39,960 nucleotides of DNA from Myxococcota bacterium (lineage in GTDB: Bacteria > Myxococcota_A > Polyangia > Polyangiales > Houyiibacteriaceae), in assembly GCA_025453555.1 (NCBI GenBank), contig JALOQC010000044.1:1-39960 (forward strand), given 5' to 3'. The translations under genes and the position numbers were made by a program. Positions 7,141-16,984 of this stretch are shown in pieces. The notes beneath the pieces are model-generated. The model did no database searches. It had not been told where the DNA came from and saw nothing but the letters and a program-made list of their open reading frames with translations. The first letter of the stretch is position 1. Each line of letters begins with the position of its first letter.

Positions 7141-9012
7141 TCAGCGCCCGCTGCGGCCGAGCTCCTCGCGTGCGCGCGCGAGCGTGCTCTCCGGAACGTG
7201 CTCGGCGGCTTGGTCGAGGGTCGCGAGGCCGGCTCGTGGGTCCAGCGCAGCGCGATATCGGGCGAGGTTGATCCACGCGGTCACGCGTGTCGGCTCGAGC
7301 CTCGTCGCGAGCTCCGTCATCGAGATCGCCTCTTCGAGATGTCCGGTGCGCGCGGCGACGACGGCGAGGTTGACCCAACCGACCGCGCGCTCGGGGGACG
7401 CCACGACGCTGCGGGCGAACGCGTCGCGAGTGGCCTCGAGGTCCTCGTCGCGAAGGTGGCTTCGCCCCAACGCTTCGTAGCCGCGGGCGATGATGTCGCG
7501 TCCACGCCGCGAAGATGCGGCGCGCGCGTGGAAAAAGGTCGACCAGGCTTGGTTGACGTTTGGGTGCGTCGTGGTGAGGCCGCAGGTCAGCGGCGCAGTG
7601 GCGCGAAGGCGGTCTCGGAAGGGAATGGCGGCTTCGTCTTCGAACCGTACGGGTCGCGTGCTCGAAGCCACTCGGGCGAGGGTGCGCTGCGCGAGCTCGG
7701 CGCGTGCGCTGCCCGTTTCGGGGCGGGTCACGTCTGGGCCGAGCTCGGAGAGCTTGGCGCGTTCGCGTGGCTCCCACAGGTGCTGCGCGACGAGCACCGC
7801 GACGTCGGGGCGCTCTCCCACCGCGTAGCGTGCGAAGAGAGCCGACGCGCACGCATCGTCCGACGCACAGACGTAGACGCTTCGAGGCGGCAACACTGCG
7901 AGCACGCCGCCGCCTCCGAGCGTCGAGTCGCTGCCGATGGGATCGATGTCGGTGTGGACCGCAGAGAACATGACGCCGAGCGCGAGCGCCACCGCGCCGG
8001 CGAGGGCGGTGAGCCGACGCGGTGGTTGGAGCGGCAGCGCCGCCTCCACGCCGACCCCGGCGAGCGCTGCGAGCATCGCGCCCGCGAGGTGTCCGACTTG
8101 TCGATCCACGATGCCCATGGGGTTCACGAAGAATGCGTAGGCCACGTCGAGCACGAGGAGGAGGATCGGAACGACGAGCCGCGCTCGCTCACGCGTGACG
8201 GCAATGGCTGCGAGTGGAAGGCACCACGCGAGCTCGACGAGCTGTCGGAAGAAGGGGCGAGGATCGGTCTCGGTGTCGGCGAACGCGGTGCGAATGCGGC
8301 CAGCCGACAGGTGCTCCCACACCCGTTCGGGTGTCTGCGGGTCACCCCAATCGAACGCAGCATCGGCTGCACTACGGAGCGGGAGGTAGGCGATGCCGAG
8401 GGCGACGACGAGCGCGCCGAGCACGCCCGCCGCGAGCCATCCACGAGTCGTCGCCGCTCGAGGTCGTGCGACGAGGGTCGCGACGAGCACCGTCGAGCAC
8501 GCGAGCCATGCCGTGACGTGCGCGCCGATCGCCAAGCCGGCGATCGCGACGAGCACGGGGACGCGAGGGCGCTCACTCAGGTGCTCGCGCAGCGCAGCGA
8601 GGGAGAGCAAGAGCGACGTCGAGTAGACCTCGATGAGCGTGGCGGTTCCGAGGAACGTCGCGAAGGTTCCCAGCGCGGCGACTGCGACGAAGCCTCCGAC
8701 GGCGTGTTGACGCTGCGACACACGCTCGACGACGTCGAAGAGCAGCACCAACGCCACTGCGGACGCGAACGCGACGCCGAGCGACATGCGAAACGCCGCG
8801 GAGCCGATCGGCAGCCACGTCCACGCGTGGAGCCAAAGCATGTCCAACGAGAAACCTGTCGGATGCGCGATGCCGAGCTGCCACGCGGCTCCACCGAGCT
8901 CTCCCGAGTCGCGAAATGCGACGTCGGGAGCAAGGAGCGCGGCAAGGCCGATCCAAGCTGTGGCGAAGATCGCGGCGCGCACGTTCGGAGCGTATTCGGA
9001 ACGAGTCTGCAC
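7141..9012 (-). CDS. DUF2723 (TMEM260-like) GT-C family membrane protein with TPR-like C-terminus
   Basis: The 623-residue protein has the N-terminal signature VAFRDSGELGGAAW, then LGIAHPTGFSL and an AFRMSL helix, which are the hallmark of DUF2723 (acidic residues in the first outer loop, then HPxG). A helix follows that ends in TLIEVYSTSL, matching the TRVEVYGL of the first gene in the window. About ten to twelve helices fill residues 10-390; the rest is soluble and ends with TPR-like helices (residues 510-620). The start is a GTG at 9012, 6 bp after the pilR-like stop. TMEM260 transfers O-linked mannose to proteins; here a pilin or other exported protein is a plausible but unproven acceptor. 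Confidence 0.82.
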   Translation of the reverse strand: MQTRSEYAPNVRAAIFATAWIGLAALLAPDVAFRDSGELGGAAWQLGIAHPTGFSLDMLWLHAWTWLPIGSAAFRMSLGVAFASAVALVLLFDVVERVSQRQHAVGGFVAVAALGTFATFLGTATLIEVYSTSLLLSLAALREHLSERPRVPVLVAIAGLAIGAHVTAWLACSTVLVATLVARPRAATTRGWLAAGVLGALVVALGIAYLPLRSAADAAFDWGDPQTPERVWEHLSAGRIRTAFADTETDPRPFFRQLVELAWCLPLAAIAVTRERARLVVPILLLVLDVAYAFFVNPMGIVDRQVGHLAGAMLAALAGVGVEAALPLQPPRRLTALAGAVALALGVMFSAVHTDIDPIGSDSTLGGGGVLAVLPPRSVYVCASDDACASALFARYAVGERPDVAVLVAQHLWEPRERAKLSELGPDVTRPETGSARAELAQRTLARVASSTRPVRFEDEAAIPFRDRLRATAPLTCGLTTTHPNVNQAWSTFFHARAASSRRGRDIIARGYEALGRSHLRDEDLEATRDAFARSVVASPERAVGWVNLAVVAARTGHLEEAISMTELATRLEPTRVTAWINLARYRAALDPRAGLATLDQAAEHVPESTLARAREELGRSGR

Positions 9013-9018
9013 GACCGA

Positions 9019-10415
<1,397 letters not shown>

Positions 10416-10419
<4 letters not shown>

Positions 10420-11471
10420 CGCGACGCAGTGTCCGACGAAACGGGCGCGGGTTGAAGCGAGTCCGTCTCGGGACTGTTGCGGTCCGAGTCGGAGGCGGAG
10501 GCCGTGTCGGAGCCAGTGTCGTCGGAGTCAGAGTCGGTGACAGTGTCGGAGTCGGTGACGGTGTCGGAGTCGGTGACGGTGTCGGAGTCGGAGCCCGTGT
10601 CGGAACCGGAGACGTCGCCCCGACTTGTGCGGCGTCGTTCGGAGCTCTGCGTCGATGCGGCGGTCGCGCGCAGCCGTCGGTACGCCACGAGCCGCGCTTG
10701 GTAGGGGCGCGGATCGTCGGCGACCTCGACCGCGCGGGCGAACGCGGCTTCGGCTTCGTCGTAGCGGCGGAGCTCGTGGAGCAAGATGCCGCGGCCGACG
10801 TGGGCAGCGGCGAACCGACGATCGGTCTGCAGCACCGCGTCGTAGATCGCGAGCGCGTCCTCGTAGCGGCGCGCGTTGACGAGGAGCGCAGCGAGGGGGA
10901 GCTGGAGCGTACGCTCGTTCGGTCGGTGGCGGAGGCCTTCGCGGAACGCGGACTCCGCGCCCGCGCGATCGCCGAGCTGATGGCGAGCGAGGCCGAGCGC
11001 CTTCCAGGTCTCGGCGTGGGTGGGCTCGAGCGCACACGCGCGCGCGAGGGGATCGAGCGCGGCGTCGGCTTGGTTCCAGCGGAGCAGGCGGGTGCCGAGG
11101 ACGCGGTGGGCGTAGGCGCTCTCGGGGGCGATCTCGATCGCGCGGCCGTACGCGCGCAGCGCGGCGTCGTAGTCACGCTGGAGCTCGTGGGTGAAGGCGA
11201 TCTCGACGACGGGGCGCGGATCGTTCGGGCGGAGCGCGGCGAGGCGCGCGAACGCGGCGCGCGCGCGCTCGGGGCGATCCGCGAGGAGCTCGGCGCGCGC
11301 GAGCTCGAGCCAGCGCGAGCCCTTCTGCGGTTCTTCCGCTGCGGCACGGGCGAAGCGCTCCGCGGCTTCGTCGAAGCGGCCTTCGGACATCGCGCGCCGA
11401 CCGAGGCGGACGTCGCGGGGAGAGCACGCGACGACGAGCGCGAGGAGGGCGAAGAGCGCGACGCGCTGCAG
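10416..11471 (-). CDS. TPR-repeat lipoprotein with low-complexity ends
   Basis: A lipoprotein signal (QRVALFALLALVVAC, lipobox VVAC) is followed by five to six TPR units (for example SEGRFDEAAERFARAA and RRYDEAEAAFARAVEV). The protein ends in a Ser/Asp/Thr-rich tail made of SDTVTD repeats. No ATG, GTG or TTG lies in frame anywhere near the signal peptide. The nearest candidate is the CTG at 11471; upstream of it the frame runs through a second tandem repeat (SPTRAP units) and then into antisense of the neighbouring gene. The repeat may have displaced the original start. The stop overlaps the pilR-like start by GTGA. It may be a pilotin or assembly-type outer-membrane TPR lipoprotein linked to pili, but the identity is not certain. 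Confidence 0.7.
10475..10613 (-). repeat. 18-bp imperfect tandem repeat encoding SDTVTD, C-terminal tail
   Basis: Plus-strand units such as GTGTCGGAGTCGGTGACG recur three to four times, flanked by degenerate GTCGGAG copies. In the minus-strand lipoprotein gene they encode SDTVTD, SDTG and SDSD blocks of the C-terminal tail. All units keep the frame. Confidence 0.85.
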
Positions 11472-11477
11472 CGGAGT

Positions 11478-11646
11478 CCGAGACGGAGGCGGAGTCCGAG
11501 ACGGAGTCCGAGACGGTGACGGAGTCCGAGACGGTGACGGAGTCCGAGACGGTGACGGAGCTCGAGACGGTGACGGAGCTCGAGTCGGTGACGGAGCTCG
11601 AGTCGGTGACGGAGCTCGAGTCGGTGACGGAGCTCGAGTCGGTGAC
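11478..11646 (-). repeat. 18-bp tandem repeat at the 5' end of the TPR lipoprotein gene
   Basis: Eight exact-length 18-bp units occupy 11503-11646: three GGAGTCCGAGACGGTGAC, one GGAGCTCGAGACGGTGAC and four GGAGCTCGAGTCGGTGAC. Degenerate 12-bp units lie on the low-coordinate side. The step-wise change along the array points to successive local duplications. In the lipoprotein frame it would read SPTRAP/SPSRTP, but it probably lies upstream of the coding start. Confidence 0.9.
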
Positions 11647-11702
11647 GCGCTCGGCGCCTTGCGCGCTTGACGGCCTCCGTCGCGCCGCGAATGCTCGCGC
11701 GC

Positions 11703-11987
11703 ATGGAACGAAGCACCCTCGCGCGCATCTTGACGCAGGCCACCGGCGTGAAAGGCGACGCCGAAACCTGGGAGACCGAAGAGGGGCATCGGCTGACGTT
11801 CTACATCGGCCAAGCGGGGCAGGCGATGGTCGTCGCGAACGTCGCGAAGGTGCGCTTCGACGAGGGGTTCGTGCAGCTCTCGCGTCCGGGCCGCGACGGT
11901 GACCTCTTCATCACCTACGAGCTGGTGCACGGGCTCAGCGTGGTGCTCCCCGAGGAGAAGTCGGGGCGGCGCGCCGGCTTCCTCTGA
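11703..11987 (+). CDS. conserved-looking small protein of unknown function (94 aa)
   Basis: The ORF begins MERSTLARILTQATG and continues with mixed beta-strand sequence (HRLTFYIGQAGQAMVVANV, then DLFITYELVHGLSVVLPE), ending in KSGRRAGFL. It has no signal peptide and no membrane helix. The balanced composition and third-base GC bias suggest it is real. An upstream in-frame ATG at 11667 is possible but adds a poor N-terminus. It is divergent from the TPR lipoprotein gene and convergent with fabH. I do not recognise a family. Confidence 0.6.
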   Translation: MERSTLARILTQATGVKGDAETWETEEGHRLTFYIGQAGQAMVVANVAKVRFDEGFVQLSRPGRDGDLFITYELVHGLSVVLPEEKSGRRAGFL

Positions 11988-11995
11988 CGCTCACG

Positions 11996-12085
11996 CGATG
12001 GTCTCGTGAGGCCGCGTCTCGCGAGAGCGTGAGAGCGCGTCTCGTAGCGTGAGAGCGCGCGTCTCGTGAGAGCGCGCTTCGTCCG
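11996..12085. repeat. imperfect short repeats between convergent genes
   Basis: Three to four imperfect copies of GTGAGAGCGCGTCTCG-like units fill the gap between the small unknown gene and fabH. Because GAGAGCGC and GCGTCTC-type halves are partly complementary, the region can fold into alternative hairpins and may act as a weak bidirectional terminator. There is no T-tract. Confidence 0.5.
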
Positions 12086-12099
12086 CGGATCGAGCGAGC

Positions 12100-13152
12100 T
12101 CAGAGGCGGATCAAGCACGCGCCCCAGTGCAGGCCGCTGCCGAGCGCGAAGAGGCACGCGAGCTGACCTTCGCGGACCTTGCCGTCGCGGCGGAGCTCGT
12201 CGAGCAGGATGCCGATGGTGGCGGCGCTGGTGTTGCCGAAGCGTTCGATGTTCGAGGGCACCTTCGCCTCCGGCACGCCGAGCGCCTGGCGTACCGCGCC
12301 GTTGATGCGGTCGTTGGCCTGGTGCGCGAGGAACCAGTCGATGTCGTCGAGCGTGACGCCGTGGGTCTCGCAGACCGAACGTACGGTGCGGCTCAGCTCG
12401 GTCACCGCGGTCTTCATCAGGTCTTGGCCCTGCATCCGCGGGATGTGCTCCTCGCGGTGGAACATCTCGGGCGTGAAGTAGGGGCGGCTCCGAAACCCGC
12501 CGCTGGGGATGAAGATGCGATCGTAGAGGCGACCGTCGGAGTGCAGCTCGGCGCCGAGGAATCCGCGGCCCTCGGGGGCCTTGCGCAGCACCATCGCCGC
12601 CGCGCCGTCGCCGAAGAGCACCGCCAGCCCGCGGTGGCGGTTGCCGCGCGCCATCGCCTCTTCGGTCACCGGCCGATCGACCTCGCCGTAGAGGACGTCC
12701 CAGTCGTCCCAGGGCATGAAGCCCGCGTGCGCGTCCGCGCCGACGAAGAGGATCGTCTTGGCCGCGCCGGTCTCGATGAGGCCGTTGGCGACCTGGAGCG
12801 CGTACGGGACCGCCGCGCACTGCTGGCGGATGTCGAGCGCGGGCACGCGCGGGATGCCGAGCTTCGCGCCGAGCAAACCGCCGGAGCCGGGGAAGATGAA
12901 CTCCGGCGTCATCGTCGCGAACACGATGAAGTCGACGTCCTCCGGCTCGAGGCCGGCGTCCTTGAGCGCGCGGCGCGACGCGACGAGGCCGAGGTCGCTC
13001 ACGCCTTCGCCTTCGGTGACGAAGTGGCGCTGACCGATGCCGGTGCGCGGACGGATCCAGGCGTCGCTGGTGTCCATCACGCGCGAGAGCTGGTCGTTGG
13101 TGACGGGCTGTCCGGGGACGTGGTGGCCGGTGCCGACGATGGTGATGCCCAT
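12100..13152 (-). CDS. fabH: beta-ketoacyl-ACP synthase III
   Basis: The 350-residue protein begins MGITIVGTGHHVPG and contains the KAS III active-site Cys in DIRQQCAAVPY (about residue 111), His in FLAHQANDRI and Asn in IERFGNTSAATIG. These give the Cys-His-Asn triad that condenses acyl-CoA with malonyl-ACP to start fatty acid synthesis. The usual DTSDAWIRPRTGI and GDGAAAMVL motifs are present and the length is normal. I chose the ATG at 13152 because the frame extension to 13266 lacks homologous character. It is a single gene, not next to other fab genes, so an alternative role in starting a specialised lipid cannot be excluded. Confidence 0.92.
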   Translation of the reverse strand: MGITIVGTGHHVPGQPVTNDQLSRVMDTSDAWIRPRTGIGQRHFVTEGEGVSDLGLVASRRALKDAGLEPEDVDFIVFATMTPEFIFPGSGGLLGAKLGIPRVPALDIRQQCAAVPYALQVANGLIETGAAKTILFVGADAHAGFMPWDDWDVLYGEVDRPVTEEAMARGNRHRGLAVLFGDGAAAMVLRKAPEGRGFLGAELHSDGRLYDRIFIPSGGFRSRPYFTPEMFHREEHIPRMQGQDLMKTAVTELSRTVRSVCETHGVTLDDIDWFLAHQANDRINGAVRQALGVPEAKVPSNIERFGNTSAATIGILLDELRRDGKVREGQLACLFALGSGLHWGACLIRL

Positions 13153-13210
13153 GCGGCGCGGCGTAGCAGGCTTCCGCGCGGCGGCACTGACGCGGCGCGT
13201 CGTGCGCGTG

Positions 13211-13223
13211 ACGCATGATGCGT
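13211..13223. promoter_or_regulatory. 13-bp palindrome upstream of fabH
   Basis: ACGCATGATGCGT is a perfect palindrome (6-bp arms, central G) about 60 bp upstream of the fabH start, in the 174-bp gap after the asparaginase-domain gene. The position fits an operator, but no regulator can be named. Confidence 0.35.
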
Positions 13224-13326
13224 GGCGCGCGACGTTCGTCCTCGTCGACGTGAACCGAGACGACACCTTCGCGAATCGCGTCGCTCGCCGTGCGAACGAT
13301 CCGCGCGATCGTGCTCGCGCATGCGA

Positions 13327-13860
13327 TCACTCGCGCTCGAGCTCTTCCTTCGGCACGAAGGTCCCGTTCGAGCGGTCCTTCACCACGCCCGGGAAACGCA
13401 GCAGGCGGTTGTGCATCGCGACGTAGACACCCGGGCTCGCGACCTGCACCGCGAGCAGCGCCTCGGTGAGGTTCTGCATCGCGTCGGTGTTGCGGAGCGC
13501 GAAGGGCCGCATCGCGCCGGTGAGCACGATGGGCACCGGCGGCTCCGGCAAGAGCGCGTGGATCGCCTCGCCGCTCACCGCGAGCCGATCGGTGCCGTGC
13601 ACGATCACGACGCCGTCGTGCGACGACGCCATCACGTCCGCCGTGCGCGCGATGAGCGCGTGATCGTCGGGCGTCATCTCGAGGCTGTCTTTGTTCATGA
13701 GCGGTACGCGCGTGATCACCACGCCGCGCAGCTCCAGGCTCGCGAGCATCACGTCGAGGTTCGACACCGCATTGATGAGCACGCCGTGCAGCTCGTCGTA
13801 GGTCTTCTCGATCGTGCCGCCGGTGGTGACGAGGGCGATGCGCTTCTTGGTCGAGGCCAC
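13327..13860 (-). CDS. short asparaginase-domain protein
   Basis: The 177-residue protein resembles the N-terminal (catalytic) domain of L-asparaginases. TTGGTIEKTYDE carries the nucleophile-type Thr (residue 16) and VIVHGTDRLAVSG carries the Thr-Asp pair, followed by IVLTGAMRPF, PGVYVAMHNR and NGTFV. The length matches the stand-alone short asparaginase-domain family, which lacks the C-terminal domain. The Lys that normally precedes the IVLTGAM-type strand (Lys162 in E. coli AnsB) appears to be Val here, so classical asparaginase activity is doubtful. The start is a GTG at 13860; the long open frame beyond it is antisense to the next two genes. It is divergent from the M48 protease gene. Confidence 0.75.
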   Translation of the reverse strand: MASTKKRIALVTTGGTIEKTYDELHGVLINAVSNLDVMLASLELRGVVITRVPLMNKDSLEMTPDDHALIARTADVMASSHDGVVIVHGTDRLAVSGEAIHALLPEPPVPIVLTGAMRPFALRNTDAMQNLTEALLAVQVASPGVYVAMHNRLLRFPGVVKDRSNGTFVPKEELERE

Positions 13861-13941
13861 GGGCGCAGAGGTAGCATGACCGGCGCTCGTTCGAGACCGC
13901 TCGTTGCCGTGGGCGCCGGAGGGCCTTAGCCTTTTCAGTCG

Positions 13942-14880
13942 ATGAGCGACCAACGCAGCCTCGCACCTTCGGACCCGGTGTCTGCGGACTTCGCGTCCTT
14001 CGTGAGCCGGAGGCGCGAGGCGGTGCGCGGCGGCGGGACGGAGGAGGGGACGCGCTACGCGTTCGGCGCCGACCTGCAGATGCTGCGCACGATGCGGCGG
14101 ATGAAGCCGCTCGAGATGTTCGTGGGGACCGCAGTGCGCGCGATGGGGCAGTTCCTCGCGTCGCAGAACCTCGGGACGATGGTGCGGGTGGGGCCGACGC
14201 AGAGCCCACGCATCTACCGCATCGCGCGCGAGTGCGCGGACGCGCTCGGGGTCGCGGTGCCGACGCTCTACGTGGCCAACAGCCCCGTGATGAACGCGTA
14301 CACGTACGGAACCGACGACGACTCGTTCATCGTGGTGCACGCGAAGCTGATCGACGACTTCACGGACGAAGAGCTGAAGTTCGTGATCGGCCACGAGATG
14401 GGTCACATCCAGAACCGTCACGTGGTCTACCTGACCGCGATGCGGATGCTGACGAGCGGCTTCGCGCAGCTCATCCGCTTCATGCTCGAGCCGGTGCTGC
14501 TCACGTGGGCGCGGCGCGCCGAGATCACCTGCGACCGCGCGGGGCTGCTCTGCTGCGGCGACGTCGACGTCGCGACGCGCACGTTCCTGAAGATGGCGTG
14601 CGGTTCGACCAAGCTCTACGACGAGCTCAACGTCGAGGCGTACCTCGATCAGCTCGAAGCGAACCAAGAGAGCGCGGGGCGCTTCTCGGAGCTCTTCGCG
14701 TCGCACCCGTACCACCCCAAGCGCATCCGCTCGCTGCAGCTCTTCGCGGAGAGCGAGCTCTACCGCAAGTGCCTCGGGCTCCCGGGCGGGATGACGATGG
14801 AAGAGGTCGACCGCCGCACGCTGGAGATCGTGCAGGTGATGAAGGGCAAGAGCGTGCCACAGCTCGCGCCTGGCGAATGA
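13942..14880 (+). CDS. M48-family zinc metalloprotease
   Basis: The 312-residue protein carries the zinc site HEMGH (about residues 150-154, in FVIGHEMGHIQNRH) and a downstream Glu ligand in RRAEITCDRAGLLC, the M48 pattern. There is a weakly hydrophobic stretch around residues 170-190 but no clear signal peptide, so it is probably cytoplasmic or membrane-associated. The C-terminal SHPYHPKRIRSL is the typical HPxxxxRI motif near the end of M48 peptidases. HtpX- and LoiP-type relatives degrade misfolded membrane proteins; the substrate here is unknown. Confidence 0.87.
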   Translation: MSDQRSLAPSDPVSADFASFVSRRREAVRGGGTEEGTRYAFGADLQMLRTMRRMKPLEMFVGTAVRAMGQFLASQNLGTMVRVGPTQSPRIYRIARECADALGVAVPTLYVANSPVMNAYTYGTDDDSFIVVHAKLIDDFTDEELKFVIGHEMGHIQNRHVVYLTAMRMLTSGFAQLIRFMLEPVLLTWARRAEITCDRAGLLCCGDVDVATRTFLKMACGSTKLYDELNVEAYLDQLEANQESAGRFSELFASHPYHPKRIRSLQLFAESELYRKCLGLPGGMTMEEVDRRTLEIVQVMKGKSVPQLAPGE

Positions 14881-15144
14881 ACGTGCGCGTCGTCGATGGC
14901 GAGCGACGGACGTGACGCTGCGTGGGAATCGAAGAGGCGCCGCAACGTTCTTCTCCTGTGGTTTCTTCGCGGCCACGCGTCGGTCACCGGGCACCGAGTG
15001 CACCGGGCACCACGACCGCACCGCGAAGCTCGTGAGCACGGAGTCACGGAGTCGCGGAGACATACGAACGTTTTCGAGCGCTTCCCTCGACGGGTCGATG
15101 CTCGGTAGGCTCGCGGCGCGCGTCACGGACGCAGCGGAGGGAAC

Positions 15145-16908
15145 GTGATCGACTACGGTGATCTCAAGATCCAGGTCCTCGGGGGGCTCCGCGAGGTCGC
15201 GCGCCTCGCGGAAGAGAGCGGCGCCAAGAGCCTCGCGCGAGGCCTCCGCGAGGACCGCATCGCGCGGCTCGAGGACGAGCGCTTCCACCTCGTCGTGCTC
15301 GGCGAGTTCAACCACGGCAAGACGACGTTCGTGAACGCGCTGCTCGGCGCGTCGGTGCTGCCGATGGGCGTGACGCCGACGACCGCGGTGATCCACCGCA
15401 TCCAATACGGTGCCGAGCAGGCCGCGAAGGCGTTCGGCGAGGACGGGCTGGTGAAGTCGGTGCCCTTCGACGCGCTCGGCGACTACGAGGTCGACGGCAA
15501 GGCGCTCGCCGACGCGGTGCAGCACCTCGACGTGTTCTTTCCGGCCGAGTTCCTCAAGGACGGCGTGGTGCTGGTGGACACCCCCGGCGTCAACGACCTG
15601 AACGAGGCGCGCGCCGAGATCACCTACGGGTACATTCCGCGCTCGGACGCCATCCTGTTCCTGCTCGATGCCGGGCAGATCCTGAAGGAGAGCGAGCGTC
15701 AGTTCGTCGCGAACAAGCTGCTCGCTCAGTCGCGGGACAAGGTGATCTTCATCGTCAACAAGATGGACCTCCTCGACGACGAAGAGCGCCAAGAGGCGAT
15801 CGCTTACGCGCGGATGAACCTCGGCAAGCTCATCGAGGAGCCGAAGCTCTTCGGCATCAGCGCCGAGCGCGCGCTGGAGGGCGATCGCGCCGGCTCGGGC
15901 ATGGACGCGCTGGTCGACGAGCTCGAGCGCTTCCTGAAGGAAGAGCGCGGCCGCGTGTTGCTCGACAACGCGCTCGACGCGGGGATTCGCACGGCGGCGA
16001 CGCTGCGAACGGGCATCGAGATCCAGAAGCGCGCGCTCGCGATGGAGCACGGCGAGCTCGAGCGGCGCCTGCAGGCGCTCGAGAACGATCTGGAGACGAG
16101 CGCGGAGCGCATGGCGGAGCGCAAGGCTCGCATCCGGGAGTCGCTGGCGGCCGTGAAGGCGCTCGTGCGGGCGGACGTGGAGGGCTTCGCGCGGCGCTTC
16201 GCGGCGCAGCTTCCGGACGAGATCGATGCCGCGGAGGCCAAGGATCTGCGAAAGTATCTCGCGGGATTTTTGGAAGAACGCTTCAAGCGGTTCGCGGAAC
16301 AAGAGACCGAAGAGGTCGCGCGTCGCTTGGAGAAGGTGGCAGAAGAGGCGATCGCGTTCGTGACCGAGGACACCGCGGCGCGGGCGGAGCACCTGCGGGC
16401 GCTGCTCGGCGACGACGCGCCCAAGCTGGACCTGCAGGTCAGCACCTTCGCGAGCGACGTGGGCGTGTTCGTGATCGGCGCCTTCGGCGTGACGCTGATG
16501 GTGCTCTCGAACGTGCTCGTGGGTGGCGCGCTGGCGCTCGCGGCGCCAGTGCTCGCGTACGTGGTGCGCGGACGCGCGGACAAGCAGCTCAAGGAGAAGG
16601 CGAAGGAAGAGGCGCCCAAGGCCGTGATCGCGGCGGCAGAGAAGATGGCCGACGCCTTCGACGAGCGCATCGACGAGGTGGGCGAGAAGCTGCTGCACTT
16701 CGTGAGCGCGGCGAACGCGGACGTGACCAAGAGCGTCGCGGAGCTCGTGCGCACCGCGCGGGAAGCGACGCAGCGTGGGACCGAGGCGACGGAGGAGCTG
16801 ACGAGCGCGACGGGGATGAGCCTGGCGCGCCTCGCGGACGTCGAGTCGCGCATGACGCGGACACGGCAGACGCTCTGGGCCAACGGGAGCGGCGAGACGA
16901 CGCACTGA
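15145..16908 (+). CDS. bacterial dynamin-like GTPase
   Basis: The 587-residue protein begins with a GTPase domain: P-loop GEFNHGKTT (about 53-61), switch I PTTAV, DTPGVND (about 146) and NKMD (about 205). Long amphipathic coiled-coil helices (about 285-420) follow, then a hydrophobic paddle or membrane hairpin (about 435-470, from VGVFVIGAFGVTLMV) and another coiled coil. This is the bacterial dynamin-like layout used for membrane remodelling or repair. The GTG start at 15145 is supported by GGAGG 5 nt upstream. The preceding 264 bp (14881-15144) hold no recognisable gene. Only one dynamin gene is present, whereas such genes often occur in pairs. Confidence 0.88.
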   Translation: MIDYGDLKIQVLGGLREVARLAEESGAKSLARGLREDRIARLEDERFHLVVLGEFNHGKTTFVNALLGASVLPMGVTPTTAVIHRIQYGAEQAAKAFGEDGLVKSVPFDALGDYEVDGKALADAVQHLDVFFPAEFLKDGVVLVDTPGVNDLNEARAEITYGYIPRSDAILFLLDAGQILKESERQFVANKLLAQSRDKVIFIVNKMDLLDDEERQEAIAYARMNLGKLIEEPKLFGISAERALEGDRAGSGMDALVDELERFLKEERGRVLLDNALDAGIRTAATLRTGIEIQKRALAMEHGELERRLQALENDLETSAERMAERKARIRESLAAVKALVRADVEGFARRFAAQLPDEIDAAEAKDLRKYLAGFLEERFKRFAEQETEEVARRLEKVAEEAIAFVTEDTAARAEHLRALLGDDAPKLDLQVSTFASDVGVFVIGAFGVTLMVLSNVLVGGALALAAPVLAYVVRGRADKQLKEKAKEEAPKAVIAAAEKMADAFDERIDEVGEKLLHFVSAANADVTKSVAELVRTAREATQRGTEATEELTSATGMSLARLADVESRMTRTRQTLWANGSGETTH

Positions 16909-16930
16909 ACGTGGCTCGGGAGGCGAGACT

Positions 16931-16957
16931 CGCGCGGCGCGATTCTTCCGCCGCGCG
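16931..16957. terminator. GC-rich hairpin after the dynamin-like gene
   Basis: CGCGCGGCG and CGCCGCGCG form a perfect 9-bp stem with a 9-nt loop, 22 nt after the stop codon. There is no following T-tract, so termination efficiency is uncertain. Confidence 0.35.
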
Positions 16958-16984
16958 CGCGACTTCCGTTAGCATCCGGCGGTC

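Noticed and set aside
14881-15144. Small gene between the M48 protease and the dynamin-like GTPase
   Set aside because: The short frames lack ribosome binding sites and protein-like composition.
13861-16905. Long minus-strand extension (about 1000 codons) of the asparaginase-domain frame
   Set aside because: It lies opposite the M48 protease and dynamin-like genes, both with intact motifs. Only the part below 13860 has homology-like sequence.
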